A stretch of DNA of 64,000 bases from assembly GCA_013178415.1 (NCBI GenBank), contig JABLXA010000017.1, positions 1-64,000 of the forward strand. Reading direction: 5' to 3'. The translations under genes were made by a program, and so were the position numbers. The stretch comes from Bacillota bacterium (GTDB taxonomy: Bacteria > Bacillota > SHA-98 > Ch115). The notes under the pieces were generated by a model. The model ran no database searches and was not told the origin of the DNA. It saw only the letters and a list, made by a program, of their open reading frames with translations. This document shows positions 44,063-53,104 of the stretch, piece by piece (the stretch's first letter is position 1; each line of letters opens with the position of its first letter).

Positions 44063-45064
44063 GTGGCAAGGTATCTTATTCGTGAAAGAGTATTTGACTC
44101 CGAGCCGGCATATGAGCTTGTAGATGAGGTTTCAGGACTCAGCGCTTTACTCATTTCGGGTTTCGGGAGCAATCTCATTTCATTTCGGGATGTGAGGAAG
44201 GGTATTGAATTTATCAAGGGCCCGGAAAATATGTCCCAGCTTCGTGAGCGGCCTACTGGCTTCGGTTTTCCGGTGCTCATGCCCCCCAGCAGAATCGCGG
44301 ATGGGACTTTTGAATTCATGGGACGCCGCTACCAATTTGAGAAAAATGAGGGCGGGAAGAATCATATTCACGGACTGGTAAGAAATCGGCCCTGGAGGGT
44401 CGCGGCCGCTCGGGCCGGCGATGAAGATGGGGCATTTATCCAGACCAGAATATCTTCTGACGATCATCCGGACATGCTGAGATCTCTGCCGCATTCATTT
44501 GAATTACGGCTCAGCTTCCGGCTCAAGGATGGCACCCTTTCGATCGAGGTTATGGCAATCAATAACGGGGCCGACCCTATGCCTTTCGGACTCGGATTCC
44601 ATCCCTATTTCAAGGTTCCCCTTGCCGGAGATAGCTCTAAGGCTTCGTGCTTCATAAAGCTCCCGGCGGCAAAAAGGTGGGAGCTCATAGATCTTCTTCC
44701 GACAGGGAAGATCCTGCCTGTAGAGGGCAAGTATGACCTGAGGTCAGGCCGTAGCCTCGATGGACTCATCCTCGATGATGTCTTCACTGATGTCGCGCCG
44801 GTGGCCGGCGAGGATGTAATAAGATGCGAATACTGGGATGAGCGTGCCGGAGCAGGCATCATCTTTGAAGCAGGTGTTGAATTTCCTCACTGGGTAGTAT
44901 ATACAGGGCGAACGGCCGATACTGACTTCGTTTGTCTTGAACCATACACCTGGATCCCAAACGCCCCCAACGTAAACTTGCCTGCGGAGCTTACAGGTAT
45001 GCGCGCTCTAACACAGGGGGAATCCTTCAGAGGGAAGATGGTGTTAAAGCCTCATAATAGATGA
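44063..45064 (+). CDS. Aldose 1-epimerase family protein (GalM-like)
   Basis: 333 aa. Features: FGFPVLMPPSRIADGTFEFM, GGKNHIHGLVRNRPWRV (catalytic His region), MPFGLGFHPYFKVPL (second His) and FVCLEPYTWIPNAPN (catalytic Glu). Interconverts anomers of the incoming sugar. The frame is open back to 43619, but a GTG at 44063 with AAAGGGGA eight bases upstream matches the start of homology; the upstream part overlaps the divergent kinase promoter and lacks protein character. Confidence 0.82.
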   Translation: MARYLIRERVFDSEPAYELVDEVSGLSALLISGFGSNLISFRDVRKGIEFIKGPENMSQLRERPTGFGFPVLMPPSRIADGTFEFMGRRYQFEKNEGGKNHIHGLVRNRPWRVAAARAGDEDGAFIQTRISSDDHPDMLRSLPHSFELRLSFRLKDGTLSIEVMAINNGADPMPFGLGFHPYFKVPLAGDSSKASCFIKLPAAKRWELIDLLPTGKILPVEGKYDLRSGRSLDGLILDDVFTDVAPVAGEDVIRCEYWDERAGAGIIFEAGVEFPHWVVYTGRTADTDFVCLEPYTWIPNAPNVNLPAELTGMRALTQGESFRGKMVLKPHNR

Positions 45065-45412
45065 TCTTGTCACAGGAGACAGAAGCCATGGGGCGAGAGT
45101 TTCCGGGGGATGTGCTCCAGGGATATGTTTGGAAGCCCTCTCGAAAGGCCTATATCCCACAATATATTGGGACAATTTCCAGGCATGGCCACAATATATG
45201 GAGGTTGCAGGTGTTTTCGAGCAACTTGTGCTAGACGGCAACTGGGAGACCACGCCAGCAATTTTACTTGCCGTCATCTACTCTGCCTCCTCAATTAGGA
45301 GCGTATTTCCAACAGTCCATTTGACTAACTCTATCTCGCTTGCCGGTAATGTTGATAAACCAATGCGGTGGCTGCGGTAGTTAGCGCGGACATATGCCCC
45401 ATGGTGACATAG
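45065..45412. other. Spacer with a doubtful short frame
   Basis: A TTG-initiated 83-codon frame at 45129-45380 (LSKGLYPTIYWDNFQAWPQY, MEVAGVFEQLVLDGNWETT) looks protein-like in its first half but has no ribosome binding site and no recognised family. Otherwise nothing seen. Confidence 0.3.
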
Positions 45413-45973
45413 CTATTCAAACTCCACAATCCTCACTCCTATGCCATGTAGCTGGGCGATCTCATTGATCTCATCCTGCCCCGAGAAAAGACAACCGCTC
45501 TCATTTATGACGGCTAGTGCATCCTTTGTGAACCCGCCAGTCGATACAAGCCATATCTTGAGGTCCTGGGCCCTGCGCATCTCCTTTACCACCTCGGCTG
45601 CCTTAAGGGCCTTCTCTACCTCCTGGCTGGTCATGGGTTCATTCTTCTGATACTTGCACTCTGCTACCCACAGGTGCTTTGCCCCATCTACCTCATAATC
45701 ACCATATGCATCAACTTGGTATTCCCCAGAGTTGGGCAGCTTCACAACCATGTCCCCACGTGCCCTGAAGAGAGGAGCTTTGATCACCTCTCCGGGACGG
45801 CCAAAGAGTCTCACATCCAGCTCCTCGTTGTTGAACCTGGACATTATGTTCTGGACCACCATCTCGAGAAACTTGCCTTTAACATAGTTAAATAGCCCTT
45901 GCTGCTGAAGGTCCACCTTCTCAACATCCTTCACCTCATTCTCATACCGGTACTGAATATAGCGCATGAGCAT
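45413..45973 (-). CDS. PD-(D/E)XK nuclease-like protein, possibly 5'-truncated
   Basis: 186 aa from the first ATG. The nuclease core is read in QVDAYGDYEVDGAKHLWVAE followed by CKYQKN (D...ECK), with SQEVEKALKAAEVVKEMR and IWLVSTGGFTKDALAVINES after it, like Mrr/restriction-endonuclease-type domains. The same frame stays open about 250 bases upstream to a TGA near 46225 with protein-like content (RRHYTFNDIM directly before) but contains no ATG, GTG or TTG. So either the gene lost its 5' end or starts at 45973 without a clear ribosome binding site. Function not known; the domain often follows an ATPase. Confidence 0.6.
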   Translation of the reverse strand: MLMRYIQYRYENEVKDVEKVDLQQQGLFNYVKGKFLEMVVQNIMSRFNNEELDVRLFGRPGEVIKAPLFRARGDMVVKLPNSGEYQVDAYGDYEVDGAKHLWVAECKYQKNEPMTSQEVEKALKAAEVVKEMRRAQDLKIWLVSTGGFTKDALAVINESGCLFSGQDEINEIAQLHGIGVRIVEFE

Positions 45974-46257
45974 GATGTCATTGAAGGTGTAATGCCTCCG
46001 GCTAGAAGGACGCTTCAGACGTGTTCTTGAAGCTGTCGGAGGAGGCAGGAATTGCGCGAAACGAGTCGAATGGAAACCACTAAAGGTATGAGGGAAGGAC
46101 TGGTAACGTGCCAGGAGTGTCAGGCCAGCAGACAGATAGCGGGATAGCGGATGGCGGCGGATGTCCGCGGCGGAGAGGCGATTGGGTCGAGCCGGACGAG
46201 GGTTGATTTGCGTACACTTGCTTGGCGGTCAGTTAATCCGAAAGGTGGTCGGTAGTG

Positions 46258-47256
46258 ATGGAAGACAAGGCGGAGCTGTTTGAGGCTGTCTTGGCACAGA
46301 TGCCTGAGGGAATAATCATTATCGGCAAAGACGACCGGATCCTGTTTGTGAACGAGAAGGGTGAGCAGATCAGGCGCATTGCCGCGGCGAATGTCGTGGG
46401 TCGCAGTGTTCTCTCATGTCATCCCGACAAGTCACATGAACGCGTGAGGCGCGCACTGGACTACCTGAAGGCCGGAAAGCAGAAGGATTTCACCAGAATG
46501 GTCGTTGACCATGTGAACGACAGGTACTACGAGAACACCTACGCTGGCATAAGGAATGCCAGGGGCGAATACATTGGTTCAATCGTAATATCGAGAGACG
46601 TCACAGAACGAAGAAAACTCGATGAGGAACGGGCGACATACCTGCGCAACCTGGAGGAAAGACTGGCGGAACTGACCAAGCAACTCGAAGACCTATTCGT
46701 TTCATCTATGTCGAGCCTCGTCAACGTCCTTGAGGCAAAGGATCCATATACAGAAGGGCATTCTCTCAGAGTCTGTGAGACAGCGGTAAAGATGGCTGAG
46801 CACCGATGGGGGGTCTCGCAGGAGGCGAGGGACGTAGAGCTGGCAGCCAAGCTTCATGACATCGGGAAGATCGCCATCCGAGAGGCTGTGCTAAACAAGC
46901 CTGCGCGGCTTACCGATGAGGAATTCGCTCATATAAAGACCCATCCGGTCATCGGCGAGAGGATACTGAGTCCCTTTGGGAAATTGAAGGCCGTCACGCT
47001 ATACATCAGGCACCACCACGAGAGATTCGATGGCTCTGGGTACCCGGATGGGTTGAGTGGGGAACAGATCCCCGTGGGTGCCAGGATACTTGCCATTGCG
47101 GATAGCTACGATGCCATGGTCTCGACTAGGCCGTACCGCGCGGCCATGGAACCAGCGAAGGCAGTCAAGGAGATCGAGTCGGGTGCCGGAACCCAATTCG
47201 ATCCAGAGTGGTGCGAGGTGTTTCTCGAACTCTTCCGTTCCGGCAGTCTGGGGTGA
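46258..47256 (+). CDS. PAS domain - HD-GYP phosphodiesterase
   Basis: 332 aa. Residues 1-115 form a PAS domain (QMPEGIIIIGKDDRILFVNE to IGSIVISRDVTERRKLDEE). A coiled coil links it to an HD-GYP domain: LHDIGKIAI, HPVIGERIL, IRHHHERFDGSGYPDGLSG, IADSYDAMVSTRPYR. HD-GYP enzymes hydrolyse c-di-GMP. No signal peptide or membrane segment, so it senses a cytosolic cue. AAAGGTGG upstream of ATG 46258; GTG 46255 is adjacent. A hairpin terminator follows. Confidence 0.9.
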   Translation: MEDKAELFEAVLAQMPEGIIIIGKDDRILFVNEKGEQIRRIAAANVVGRSVLSCHPDKSHERVRRALDYLKAGKQKDFTRMVVDHVNDRYYENTYAGIRNARGEYIGSIVISRDVTERRKLDEERATYLRNLEERLAELTKQLEDLFVSSMSSLVNVLEAKDPYTEGHSLRVCETAVKMAEHRWGVSQEARDVELAAKLHDIGKIAIREAVLNKPARLTDEEFAHIKTHPVIGERILSPFGKLKAVTLYIRHHHERFDGSGYPDGLSGEQIPVGARILAIADSYDAMVSTRPYRAAMEPAKAVKEIESGAGTQFDPEWCEVFLELFRSGSLG

Positions 47257-47269
47257 ACAGTCGTGGTCC

Positions 47270-47300
47270 TGACCCGGCATACGCCGGGGTCATCATTCTT
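47270..47300 (+). terminator. Probable terminator of the HD-GYP gene
   Basis: TGACCCGGC / GCCGGGGTCA stem with one bulged G, loop ATAC, followed by TCATTCTT. Lies 14 bases past the stop codon. Confidence 0.55.
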
Positions 47301-47748
47301 GCTGGAGAGGTGGCCACGGACATCCAGTAATCCTTTCGTCAGCTGCGCATGCCCTTCCTCAGCCCTCCAATAAACGTCCTCTCGATGGTTTTCTTTTCAG
47401 ACACAAGCCCCGGTCTCCCGTACTTGCAAGAAGGAGAAAGCTTTTTCTTGGCGTAATATATTGCATATTGTAAATATGGTTCGTTAAGGGAAATATGTTG
47501 GCTGACTTGATGGGGCGTGGGTCGCTATTGGCAATCGCGGTCCAGACTATCTCCCGTTGAGGCGCGCTCGCGGTGGCGTTCAATTGTCCTACCCGGATCA
47601 ACCAGGATGATTTCTATGAGATTCCAGACATAGAAGGATATGCTACTATCACGCTTTTAGTATCGCTTGAGAACTGGGAGCCGGGCACAGTTAGAGTGTT
47701 TAGGATAGCTAATCTTTGTTCAGATTTCAAGAAGGAGGCGGTTGATAT
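47301..47748. other. Spacer upstream of the CBS-GGDEF operon
   Basis: An open frame at 47573-47809 (INQDDFYEIPDIEGYATITL, LVSLENWEPGTVRVFRIANL) is protein-like but overlaps the next gene and its ribosome binding site; it may be a relic. No other feature. Confidence 0.35.
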
Positions 47749-48120
47749 ATGTCTTCCAAGGCAGGATCCCATCTACCTGCGTCGGAGCCTCTTCGCAAAG
47801 CGGAGATGACCATAAGGTTGTCGGAATTCGAGATCCCGCCCATGCAGGACGCCCTACTTGTAGGGAAAAAGGCCCCCATTGGACCCGAAGCTGTGCGCAG
47901 GATGGTGGACGCCCTATCGCCAGAGCAGTATGAAATCATCAGGATCGAGCATCAGGTGTTTGAAGCTGCGGTATTGAAGAGATCTCTCTTGAAGTTGTTA
48001 CCGGAGGAGAAACTCCTCCCTATCCTCCTGGAGGAGTGCGAACGCGTAGCTGATGAACAGGCGGTTGTAAAAGCTCAGGTGAATATCGTAATTCAGGTAA
48101 ACCGGGCGGTGGACTTATAA
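47749..48120 (+). CDS. Hypothetical protein, partner of the CBS-GGDEF protein
   Basis: 123 aa, AAGGAGG before ATG. Mostly helical: GPEAVRRMVDALSPEQYEII, FEAAVLKRSLLKLLPEEKL, LLEECERVADEQAVVKAQVN. No family recognised. Its stop TAA is followed directly by the ATG of the CBS-GGDEF gene (zero spacing), so the two are translationally linked and the protein may regulate or scaffold it. Confidence 0.7.
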   Translation: MSSKAGSHLPASEPLRKAEMTIRLSEFEIPPMQDALLVGKKAPIGPEAVRRMVDALSPEQYEIIRIEHQVFEAAVLKRSLLKLLPEEKLLPILLEECERVADEQAVVKAQVNIVIQVNRAVDL

Positions 48121-48990
48121 ATGCACACCGTAGGAGAGATCATGACTAAAGAGCTTGTGACGGTTAAGCCTGAGGATTCGGTGGCTCGAGTAGCCGAGCT
48201 TATGGAGAGGACCAAGATCGGAGGATTTCCGGTTGTAGAAGGCGGGCGGCTTGTGGGGATTATAACCTCACGCGATATAAGAGGTTGTCATCCCAACCGG
48301 CTTATAGCGGATGCAATGACCAAGGAAGTGGTGACTGTACCCCACACGTGCTCACTTTGGGAGGCAAAGGAGCTACTTGAGCGACACGGCATCGAGCGGC
48401 TCGTGGTGATGGATGGAGACTGTGCGGTTGGGGTGGTGACGAAATCACTCCTTTACGCTGAGTTCGGAAAGTACATAGATGCCCTTACGGGACTGCACAA
48501 AGCAGAATTTGTTCAACGGAAAGCCCTGGAACTTCTGCAGGGTGGGAAGGAAATTGCAGTTATCTTCTTGGATCTGGACAACTTCGGGGCAGTTGACAAG
48601 GAACTTGGGCACGTGGTGGGCGACGAGATCCTCTATAGGGTGGCGAAGATTCTGGCCGGCGTGGTTGAAGAAGGTTCCGACCATCTATTCCGGTATGCAG
48701 GGGATGAATTTGCAGTTGTAACCATGAAACCTCTGGAAGAAGCGAAGAAGCTTGCCTTGCGAATGGTAAATGCGATTTCTGAAGAAGAATGGCCGCTGGG
48801 AATCAAAGTAGCAGCTTCTGCAGGTGTGGCCGGGGGCCGGCGGGCTTCTCCTCGGCATGGAGATTCAGAGCTATATGCAGTCAGCTATCTGATCAACATG
48901 GCAAGCCTGGCTTCGACCAGGGCAAAGAAGGAAGGGAAGCAGGTAGTTGTAGCAGGGAAGATAGAGTTGAGAGAGGCCGACTGCATGTAA
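48121..48990 (+). CDS. CBS-pair - GGDEF protein (predicted diguanylate cyclase)
   Basis: 289 aa. Two CBS motifs occupy residues 1-120 (IMTKELVTVKPEDSVARVAE; AMTKEVVTVPHTCSLWEAKE), a module that usually binds adenine nucleotides. The GGDEF domain follows: IFLDLDNFGAVDKELGHVVG, FRYAGDEFAVV. The signature is AGDEF, a variant still active in some cyclases. No RxxD inhibitory site is evident five residues upstream. It would couple cell energy state to c-di-GMP, opposing the HD-GYP enzyme nearby. Confidence 0.85.
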   Translation: MHTVGEIMTKELVTVKPEDSVARVAELMERTKIGGFPVVEGGRLVGIITSRDIRGCHPNRLIADAMTKEVVTVPHTCSLWEAKELLERHGIERLVVMDGDCAVGVVTKSLLYAEFGKYIDALTGLHKAEFVQRKALELLQGGKEIAVIFLDLDNFGAVDKELGHVVGDEILYRVAKILAGVVEEGSDHLFRYAGDEFAVVTMKPLEEAKKLALRMVNAISEEEWPLGIKVAASAGVAGGRRASPRHGDSELYAVSYLINMASLASTRAKKEGKQVVVAGKIELREADCM

Positions 48991-49135
48991 TACTGTCCTG
49001 AGACGGCATGACCGTGGTTATGTGTTTGCATGAAACTTGACATCACGGACTTCCACTGAAACCCCAGCCCTGCGTCGGTTTTCATCTATGAACGACGTCA
49101 CCTCATAAAGGCCGCTATAAAGGCCGCTTGCATCA

Positions 49136-49531
49136 TTGGCGGCTATTAAAATTCCGGCATTTGCCGAGATTAAGGAAAGGCTCCTATTCGGCGAGGACTA
49201 CGTAAACACCGGTTATGTGTTCACGAAGCCGGAAGGCGGTCCGTTGGAGCCTTGCTACGTGACTGGCTACTTTAACAGGATTGTCAAAAAGGCGGGGATA
49301 AGGAGCATTAAGTTCCACGCACTAAGGCACACCCGTGCAACTTTGTTAGGAGCAGCAGGGGTGCCGCTCAAATCCGTTTCTGCTCGCCTGGGTCACTCAT
49401 CTGTTGTAATGACCGGGGACATCTATTCACATGTATACAGCGATATGGACAGGGAAGCTGCTGACACTTTCGAAGAAATACTCAATAAGGCAAAAGTTGG
49501 GAAGAAAGATTTTCTCTCTTTGGCAGAGTAA
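49136..49531 (+). pseudogene. Tyrosine recombinase/integrase, C-terminal half only
   Basis: The frame keeps the second half of the catalytic domain: FHALRHTRATLLGAAGVPL (HxxR), ARLGHSSVVMTGDIYSHVYS (GHSS and the nucleophile Tyr). The first catalytic Arg, the Lys and the SAM-like N-terminal domain are missing; there is no ribosome binding site before the first codons. The relic lies 150 bases from tRNA-Leu, the usual attachment site for such integrases, marking the scar of a lost integrative element. Confidence 0.8.
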
Positions 49532-49676
49532 TCACTGGACTCGATTATTCCACCAAAAGTTTTGGGGCCCCTCTTGGAATATACTGGAGTAAACATTCCA
49601 CCAAGAGTCCCACCAAATCCCTAATTTTTAGGAGATGTATCCGGTTTCCAGAAAGCCCTCAACCCCTTGAAATACT

Positions 49677-49767
49677 TGGTGCCGAAGCGGGGATTTGAAC
49701 CCCGACGGCCGTTAATGGCCACTAGACCCTGAATCTAGCGCGTCTGCCATTTCCGCCACTTCGGCAC
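49677..49767 (-). tRNA. tRNA-Leu (anticodon CAG), CCA encoded
   Basis: On the minus strand the acceptor stem GTGCCGA / TCGGCAC, the anticodon stem CTAGA / TCTAG with loop TTCAGGG, a long variable arm (GGCC ... GGCC) typical of class II tRNA, the T arm CGGGG-TTCAAAT-CCCCG and the terminal CCA are all present. Reads CUG codons. Confidence 0.93.
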
Positions 49768-50199
49768 AAAAATCAAGAATTTCCTGGCCTCCTGGGCCAT
49801 TTGTCGTTTGGTCCGGGGATATCCCTGATGTTTTGGTCGCGGCTTCTCCCCCGCGGATTTTAGTTTAACATGTAGGCGAATGGACGTCAATAGGGATCCC
49901 AAATTCCCAAATTCGATCCTCTATCGCTGCGTCCCTCTTGGGCCAGCGCTTCATACGGCCGTCCTTATCATCGACTCCAGGAAGGGCCCTCCATTGATAA
50001 GATAAATAGGCTGGCGGATGCTGCCAATGTTTCATATTCAAAGGTGAGGTGGCGGGATTTTCGGCACTTGAGGGCAGAGGTTGACGGAATTTCAGCCACT
50101 TCTGCATCCAAGCCGACTTAAAGCTCGCCACTCCGAGCCACTATATCCCATAAAATTCCTTATTATGGATAATCATAACCTATAATATTCCAATTTGGG
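49768..50199. other. Noncoding stretch beside tRNA-Leu
   Basis: No gene recognised; AT-rich upstream of the tRNA (expected promoter side), merging into the repeat array. Short phrases such as GCCACT and TCGGCCAC that build the array already occur from about 50040. Confidence 0.35.
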
Positions 50200-50680
50200 G
50201 GCAAGGTGGCGGAAAATTCGCCACTCTTGGCCAGGAACTGGCGAAATCTCGGCCACCCTTGAGCAAAACCTGCCTAAATTTCAACCACCTCAAGGTGAGA
50301 TCGGCCCAAAATTTGCCAGAATGTTCCCGTCCTGACGGGAAATTCGCCACCCCGGCGAGGAGGCTGACGGATTCTTAGCCACTTTTACGTGGGACCTGCC
50401 TGCAATCTCGTCACCCTCGGTCTAAGCTGACGGATTCCCAGCCACTTTCGTAGGGGATCTGCCTACAGTCTCGTCACCCTCGGTCTAGGCTGACGAATTT
50501 TCAGCTATTTCGGCGCGCAACTCGCCCAAAAACTTGCCACCCTCGGTCCAGGATGACTGAAAATTCGCCATCCTTGGTCCAGGGTGACCGAAAACTCGTC
50601 ACCAGCGATTTGGGCTGACTAAAGACTCGCCACCCACCTTAGAGATCTGGCCGAGAGCTTGTCACCCGCGCTTTTAGGTG
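50200..50680. repeat. Tandem array D, 31-bp basic unit with 63-bp higher order
   Basis: The phrase TGAC(C/T)GAAAA(C/T)TCGCCACC or TGACGGATT...CTCGTCACCC recurs with starts at 50365, 50428, 50491 and 50554 (63 apart), then 50585, 50616 and 50647 (31 apart). Between copies GGTCCAGG or GGTCTAGG precedes TGACC, giving weak GGTC...GACC palindromes. Diverged copies extend left to about 50200. A perfect hairpin TTCCCGTC-ct-GACGGGAA lies at 50324-50341. No coding potential. Confidence 0.7.
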
Positions 50681-50725
50681 GAGAGAAGGCAGCCATCCGC
50701 CTCAAAGACCCGGCAAAATGCCGCT

Positions 50726-50777
50726 AGCTGACCCAAGCCCCACCTCTACCGGGAGACCGGGCGTGATAGCATGGCAG
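50726..50777. repeat. Dispersed repeat E, copy 1
   Basis: About 52 bases starting AGCTGACCCAAG, containing CCGGGA and GCGTGATA, which recur at 62398-62456 with small gaps. It sits between arrays D and C. Confidence 0.6.
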
Positions 50778-50783
50778 ACCCCC

Positions 50784-51020
50784 ATACCGCCACAGTGGCA
50801 CCATCAGAATGATGAAAACCGCAACGTGCATTTTTCGGGGTAGACTCCCATGCCGCTGCGGCGGCACCACCAGAAGCATGAAAACGGCCGGATCTATTTT
50901 CGTGGTAGACTCCCATGCCGCTGCGGCACCATCAGATGGATGAAAATTCCTGGACTGCCATCCCGGTATCTTCAGGGTAGGCCCTCATGCTGCTAAGTCA
51001 GCACCAGCAGAAGGGAGCCA
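50784..51020. repeat. Four units of the 65-bp repeat family C
   Basis: Units start at 50784, 50850, 50915 and 50987. Each begins with a palindrome that differs but stays paired: GCCAC-A-GTGGC, GCCGC-tgc-GGCGGC, GCCGC-T-GCGGC, TGCTG-ctaag-TCAGCA. ACCATCAGA and GATGAAAAC follow, then a linker ending TAGACTCCC. The same family occurs at 12890-12990. Confidence 0.75.
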
Positions 51021-51102
51021 GCCCCAGTGAACATGCTAGTTATGACATGGCTTGCGCAGCCAAAACCCCATGCCCCCTCATACTGAATATCGACAGCCAG
51101 AG

Positions 51103-51471
51103 TCAGGCTTTCTTGTTCTTGTAATCCTTGATCGCCTCGTGCAGGGCATCGGCAGCCAGGTTAGAACAGTGCATCTTGTTTGCCGGAAGCCCATCGAGGG
51201 CTTCCGCGACGGCCCTGTTTGAGATCTCCATGGCTTCCTCAAGGGTCTTGCCCTTAACGAGCTCGGTCACCATGCTGCTTGTAGCTATCGCGGCACCGCA
51301 ACCGAAAGTCTTGAATCTCGCATCGACTATCCTACCATTCTCGACTTTTATCATAAGCTTCATGACATCCCCACAGATGGGGTTCCCTACCTGCCCTACC
51401 CCATCTGCATCAGGCATATCACCAACATTCCTCGGATTCATGAAATGATCCATAACCTTCTGGGAATACAT
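51103..51471 (-). CDS. nifU: Iron-sulfur cluster scaffold, IscU/NifU-N type
   Basis: 122 aa. The three scaffold cysteines are in VGNPICGDVM, KTFGCGAAIATSS and KMHCSNLAADAL, with the conserved aspartate in CGD. It assembles [2Fe-2S]/[4Fe-4S] clusters on sulfur delivered by the cysteine desulfurase encoded just upstream (26 bases apart, same strand). Length is that of the short NifU-like form of Bacillota and Thermotogae. Confidence 0.93.
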   Translation of the reverse strand: MYSQKVMDHFMNPRNVGDMPDADGVGQVGNPICGDVMKLMIKVENGRIVDARFKTFGCGAAIATSSMVTELVKGKTLEEAMEISNRAVAEALDGLPANKMHCSNLAADALHEAIKDYKNKKA

Positions 51472-51497
51472 ATCCGACTCATCCTCCCCCCGCTTTT

Positions 51498-52655
51498 CTA
51501 TACGCCAAATGGTGACATAGCCCTGAGTTTCTCCACGATCTTGGGAAGCACATCTAGAACATACCTCACATCTTCTTCGGTGTTATCTCTTCCAAGAGTC
51601 AGCCTCAGGGATCCATGCGCCAGCTCGTGGGGGATTCCCATGGCCAGTAGAACATGCGATGGCTCTAATGCACCTGATGTACAGGCAGATCCTGATGAAC
51701 CTGCGATGCCCTCAAGGTCTAGATTCAGCAATATTGATTCTCCTTCTATGAATTTGAAGCAGAAGCTAGCATTCCCGGGAAGCCGTTCACCGGGGTGTCC
51801 AGTCAGTGTTACCTCAGGAATGGAATTCATGATGCCTTCGATAAGCATATTGCGCAAACTCGTAAGTCTTGCCGCATATTCGGGTTGCTCCTGAGATGCC
51901 AGTTCTATTGCCTTTGCAAGGCCCACAATAGCCGGGACGTTCTCAGTTCCAGCCCTCCGGCCACGTTCCTGAGCGCCGCCGGTCATGTATGGGCGGAATC
52001 TCACACCCTTGCGAACGTAAAGCGCGCCTATGCCCTTGGGGCCATAGAACTTATGCGCTGAGAGCGAGAGCATATCTACCCCAAGATCCCTGACATTCAC
52101 CGGGAGATTGCCTATTGTCTGAACGGCATCTGTGTGGAAATATATCCCTGCTTCCCGGGCGATCTTCGCGATCTCATCAATAGGTTCTATCGTCCCGACC
52201 TCGTTATTGGCGTGCATCACGGAGATCAGGATCGTCTTGTCGGTTATGGCCTTCTTTACATCCTCGGGATTCACCATCCCATAGGAATCTACTGGCAGCA
52301 AAGTCACCTCGAATCCTGATTTCCTCAGGTCTTCACAGCTATTCAGCACGGCATGGTGCTCCACTGAAGATGTTATGATGTGGTTTCCCTTCTTCTGATT
52401 TGCCAAAGCGACTCCCTTGATTGCAGTATTGTCCGATTCAGTGCCTCCGGAAGTGAATATCACCTCAGAAGGATCCGCTCCGATCGCACTGGCCACTTTG
52501 TCTCGTGATTCGTCAAGCGCATTTCTCGTCTCCCTGCCGAAGGCGTGTATACTTGACGGATTGCCGAACTTCTCCGCAAGATACGGCATCATGGCTTCAA
52601 TAACCTCTTTCCGACAGGACGTAGTCGCCGCGTGGTCCAAATATACCTTCCGCAT
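51498..52655 (-). CDS. nifS: Cysteine desulfurase (NifS/IscS)
   Basis: 385 aa PLP enzyme. Features: VYLDHAATTSCRKEVIEAM, SGGTESDNTAIKG, SSVEHHAVLNSCE, the PLP lysine in LSLSAHKFYGPKGIGALYV, and the catalytic cysteine loop AGSSGSACTSGALEPSHVLL. Supplies sulfur to NifU. ATG 52655. It lies downstream of rrf2-cysK-mtaB across a 450-base gap of repeats, so it may have its own promoter but belongs to the same Rrf2-linked sulfur theme. Confidence 0.95.
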   Translation of the reverse strand: MRKVYLDHAATTSCRKEVIEAMMPYLAEKFGNPSSIHAFGRETRNALDESRDKVASAIGADPSEVIFTSGGTESDNTAIKGVALANQKKGNHIITSSVEHHAVLNSCEDLRKSGFEVTLLPVDSYGMVNPEDVKKAITDKTILISVMHANNEVGTIEPIDEIAKIAREAGIYFHTDAVQTIGNLPVNVRDLGVDMLSLSAHKFYGPKGIGALYVRKGVRFRPYMTGGAQERGRRAGTENVPAIVGLAKAIELASQEQPEYAARLTSLRNMLIEGIMNSIPEVTLTGHPGERLPGNASFCFKFIEGESILLNLDLEGIAGSSGSACTSGALEPSHVLLAMGIPHELAHGSLRLTLGRDNTEEDVRYVLDVLPKIVEKLRAMSPFGV

Positions 52656-52710
52656 TCAAACAGCCCCTCTTTCATAGAAAATCATAAGTAAACTGCTCAG
52701 GATTATCTCT

Positions 52711-52820
52711 TCAAAGCTCCTATATATTATTCCGTGAGATGGCCCTTTCAAAGCTCCTGCACGTTACCCCGCAAGGTGGCCCCTCAAAACTCCTGTATAT
52801 TACTCTGGAGGACGGCCCCT
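52711..52820. repeat. Three 36-37-bp tandem units
   Basis: TCAAAGCTCCT starts at 52711 and 52748, and TCAAAACTCCT at 52784; each unit continues with a run such as ATATATTA(C/T)TCCG and ends in GGCCCCT. Imperfect, noncoding, directly upstream of nifS. Confidence 0.65.
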
Positions 52821-52968
52821 CCTTGAGTGCGGTTCAATAATCAATCAATGCACCAAGGAAGGGCAAGATCTCCTGGACCACAGATCTCTGGACCACAGAT
52901 CTATAGATGACCAAGCTCAAATTTCGAAATATGAGCTGGTCGTGTGCGGTGCGCCTGGCAGCCGCGTA

Positions 52969-53056
52969 GTGACATACATAGCTGGGTTATCTTCCCGCCA
53001 ATGACGCCAGTGACTGGCTTGCCCCCTCACGTGGTGACATACATAGCTGGGCCATC
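52969..53056. repeat. Two-copy direct repeat before mtaB's 3' end
   Basis: GTGACATACATAGCTGGG followed by (C/T)(C/T)ATCTT occurs at about 52970 and 53034. No function evident. Confidence 0.55.
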
Positions 53057-53104
53057 TTTCCAACTCTGGATCTGGCGATCAATATCATAGATTGTCGTCA
53101 TATA

